15,659 bases of DNA from Clostridia bacterium. Its GTDB lineage: Bacteria > Bacillota > Clostridia > Christensenellales > HGM11417. Of this stretch, positions 14,177 to 15,659 are shown one piece after another. The stretch covers positions 1-15,659 of the forward strand of contig JAFQWR010000001.1 in NCBI GenBank assembly GCA_017407365.1. Reading direction: 5' to 3'. The notes below the pieces were generated by a model. It saw nothing but the letters and a program-made list of their open reading frames with translations, did no database searches and was not told where the DNA came from. Each line of letters opens with the position of its first letter. Position 1 is the stretch's first letter. The position numbers and the translations under genes were made by a program.

Positions 14177-15082
14177 ATGCAAACATCGGTAAGCTTATGT
14201 GGCGTAACGCTCAAAAACCCCATCATCACCGCGAGCGGTACCTTTGGCTTTGGCAGAGAGTACGCAGAATTCTATCCCTTAGATAAGCTGGGCGGCATCA
14301 GCACAAAGGGTCTTACCCTTCTGCCCAGAGAGGGCAATCCCACTCCGCGTATCGCAGAAACCCCCTCGGGTATCTTAAATGCCGTAGGTCTGCAAAATCC
14401 GGGCGTAGAGGCATTCATCTGTGAGGATTTGCCCTGGCTCAAACAGCAGGGCACCGTCATTTTTGCCAATGCGGCGGGCGCGTGCGAGTCTGATTACGAA
14501 AAAATGGCAGAGCGCTTAGACGGCTTGGTAGAATTCATCGAGCTGAATATCTCCTGCCCCAACGTAAAGGCAGGCGGCATTGCCTTTGGCGTATATCCCG
14601 AATCTATCTACAATATCACAAGATTGGTTAAGGCAAAATGTCCGCATACCCCTCTGGTGGTAAAGCTTTCGCCCAACGTGGCAAATATTGCAGAAAATGC
14701 ACGTATGGCAGAAAAGGGCGGCGCAGACGCCATTTCTCTTGTGAACACCTTTACGGGTATGGCGGTGGACGCAAGGCGCAGAAGACCCATTCTTGCCAAC
14801 CGCACGGGCGGTCTTTCCGGCCCCTGCATCAAGCCCTTGGCGCTCCGTATGGTATACGATGCGGCGCAGGCGGTGGATATCCCCGTAATCGGCATGGGCG
14901 GTATTATGACGGGTGAGGACGTAGTGGAATTCCTGCTGTGCGGCGCAACCGCTGTGCAGGTTGGTACGGCAAATATCTCTGACCCCATGGCTGCGGCAAG
15001 AATCGCAGACGAGCTTTGTGCCTTTATGCAGGAGCAGGGAATTTCTTCCGTGCAAGAGCTGATCGGCGCACTTAAGGTATAA
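14177..15082 (+). CDS. pyrD: Dihydroorotate dehydrogenase B, catalytic subunit (class 1B)
   Basis: 301 residues. FMN-containing TIM-barrel enzyme oxidising dihydroorotate to orotate. NISCPNV at 125-130 carries the class 1 catalytic base Cys127; TASGTFGFG at 18-26, STKGLTL (Lys44) and NAVGLQNPG (68-76) form the FMN and substrate sites, and IGMGGI plus VGTAN bind the FMN phosphate. Cysteine as base together with a pyrK neighbour identifies class 1B, which uses NAD+ via PyrK and is soluble. I start at ATG 14177 with AAGGAG (14163-14168) 8 bases ahead; a GTG at 14168 overlaps that site and is unlikely. Confidence 0.95.
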   Translation: MQTSVSLCGVTLKNPIITASGTFGFGREYAEFYPLDKLGGISTKGLTLLPREGNPTPRIAETPSGILNAVGLQNPGVEAFICEDLPWLKQQGTVIFANAAGACESDYEKMAERLDGLVEFIELNISCPNVKAGGIAFGVYPESIYNITRLVKAKCPHTPLVVKLSPNVANIAENARMAEKGGADAISLVNTFTGMAVDARRRRPILANRTGGLSGPCIKPLALRMVYDAAQAVDIPVIGMGGIMTGEDVVEFLLCGATAVQVGTANISDPMAAARIADELCAFMQEQGISSVQELIGALKV

Positions 15083-15102
15083 TAAAAGTAAAGGAGTATA
15101 TT

Positions 15103-15659
15103 ATGGAACAAGAAAAGATTTTACAGATTTTTCAGGAAACGGATGGCATCTTAAAGGGTCACTTCCAGCTGGCCTCGGGCAGACATTCCGACACCTATAT
15201 GCAGTGCGCAAAGCTGTTTATGTACCCCGATAAGTCCGCTCTTTTATGCGGAGAGCTTGCAAAAGAGCTTCGTGACATCCCCGTGGATTTCGTGGCTTCC
15301 CCCGCAGTTGGCGGCGTAATCATGGGCTATCAGATGGCTGCTTGCTTAAATAAGCCCAACATCTTCTTTGAGCGCGTAAACGGCGAAATGACGCTGCGCC
15401 GCGGCTTCGAGGTGGTAAAGGGCGCAAGATACCTTGTGGTAGAGGACGTAGTTACCACGGGCGGCTCCGTGCGTGAGGTAATCTCGCTCATCGAGGCGGC
15501 AGGCGGCATCGTTCCCGTTGTTGCTTCCGTAGTAGACCGTAGCAACGGCAAGGTAGATTTCGGCAGAGAATACCGCGCACTCCTTTCGATGGAGGTTATC
15601 AGCTACGAGCCCGACGAATGCCCCTTATGCAAGGCAGGCATGGGCGCACCTGTAAAGCC
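15103..15659 (+). CDS. pyrE: Orotate phosphoribosyltransferase, 3' end cut by the window
   Basis: 185 codons are visible and the frame is open to the right edge. It transfers ribose 5-phosphate from PRPP to orotate, giving OMP. The N-terminus has FQLASGRHSDTY, the central loop TLRRGF contacts PRPP, and the PRPP-binding signature LVVEDVVTTGGS lies at 111-122. The C-terminus has DECPLCKAGM, a motif of the clostridial-type PyrE in which only a few residues follow, so probably fewer than about ten residues are missing. ATG 15103 has AAAGGAGT 5-8 bases ahead, and the gene starts 20 bases after the pyrD stop. It completes the UMP pathway. Confidence 0.95.
   Translation, partial: MEQEKILQIFQETDGILKGHFQLASGRHSDTYMQCAKLFMYPDKSALLCGELAKELRDIPVDFVASPAVGGVIMGYQMAACLNKPNIFFERVNGEMTLRRGFEVVKGARYLVVEDVVTTGGSVREVISLIEAAGGIVPVVASVVDRSNGKVDFGREYRALLSMEVISYEPDECPLCKAGMGAPVK

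Noticed and set aside
15078..15083. TATAAT at the end of pyrD as an internal promoter for pyrE
   Set aside because: No acceptable -35 hexamer 16-18 bases upstream; the match comes from the stop codon context.

Overview
The window reads as chromosomal DNA of an uncultured, probably gut-dwelling member of the Bacillota (Clostridia-like). The support is indirect: strong AAGGAGG ribosome binding sites before nearly every gene, a pyrB-C-F-carA-carB-K-D-E cluster with the two-subunit (PyrK/PyrD) dihydroorotate dehydrogenase B, a type I PyrC, a PyrE ending in a CPLC motif, and a very large secreted GLUG/InlB-repeat protein. No rRNA, tRNA, phage or transposon genes are visible. By eye the GC content is moderate, a little above half.

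Layout. Bases 1-4247 (+) hold the 3' part of a giant repeat protein whose start lies upstream of the window. It has three copies of a long module: an array of GLUG repeats ending in a closing motif, with pairs of divergent InlB-type repeats between arrays. A strong hairpin at 4278-4307 separates it from a convergent, cytoplasmic GH43 glycosidase gene (4330-5343, -). The GH43 promoter (5393-5422, -) is followed at once by a perfect inverted repeat (5366-5383) that may be an operator. From 5524 onward everything is on the + strand and appears to be one de novo pyrimidine operon: promoter, a roughly 460-base leader, then pyrB, pyrC, pyrF, carA, carB (interrupted), pyrK, pyrD and pyrE (cut by the window edge). 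Spacing is 0-20 bases or overlapping, so one transcript is likely.

Function of the operon. CarA/CarB make carbamoyl phosphate, PyrB condenses it with aspartate, PyrC closes the ring to dihydroorotate, PyrD/PyrK oxidise this to orotate using NAD+, PyrE adds ribose phosphate and PyrF decarboxylates to UMP. The whole UMP pathway is therefore here. pyrI, pyrR and pyrP are not in the window.

Two points deserve attention. First, carB is full length and colinear with its family except for one in-frame TAA (11827-11829), which replaces an expected aromatic codon exactly at the junction of the two homologous halves. Second, the pyr leader has an unusual design. A well-started 109-codon ORF of unknown function is coupled through ATGA to a 28-codon ORF. 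That second ORF is read straight through a terminator-like hairpin with nine T's, closely resembling the E. coli pyrBI (pyrL) attenuator, although Bacillota normally use PyrR.
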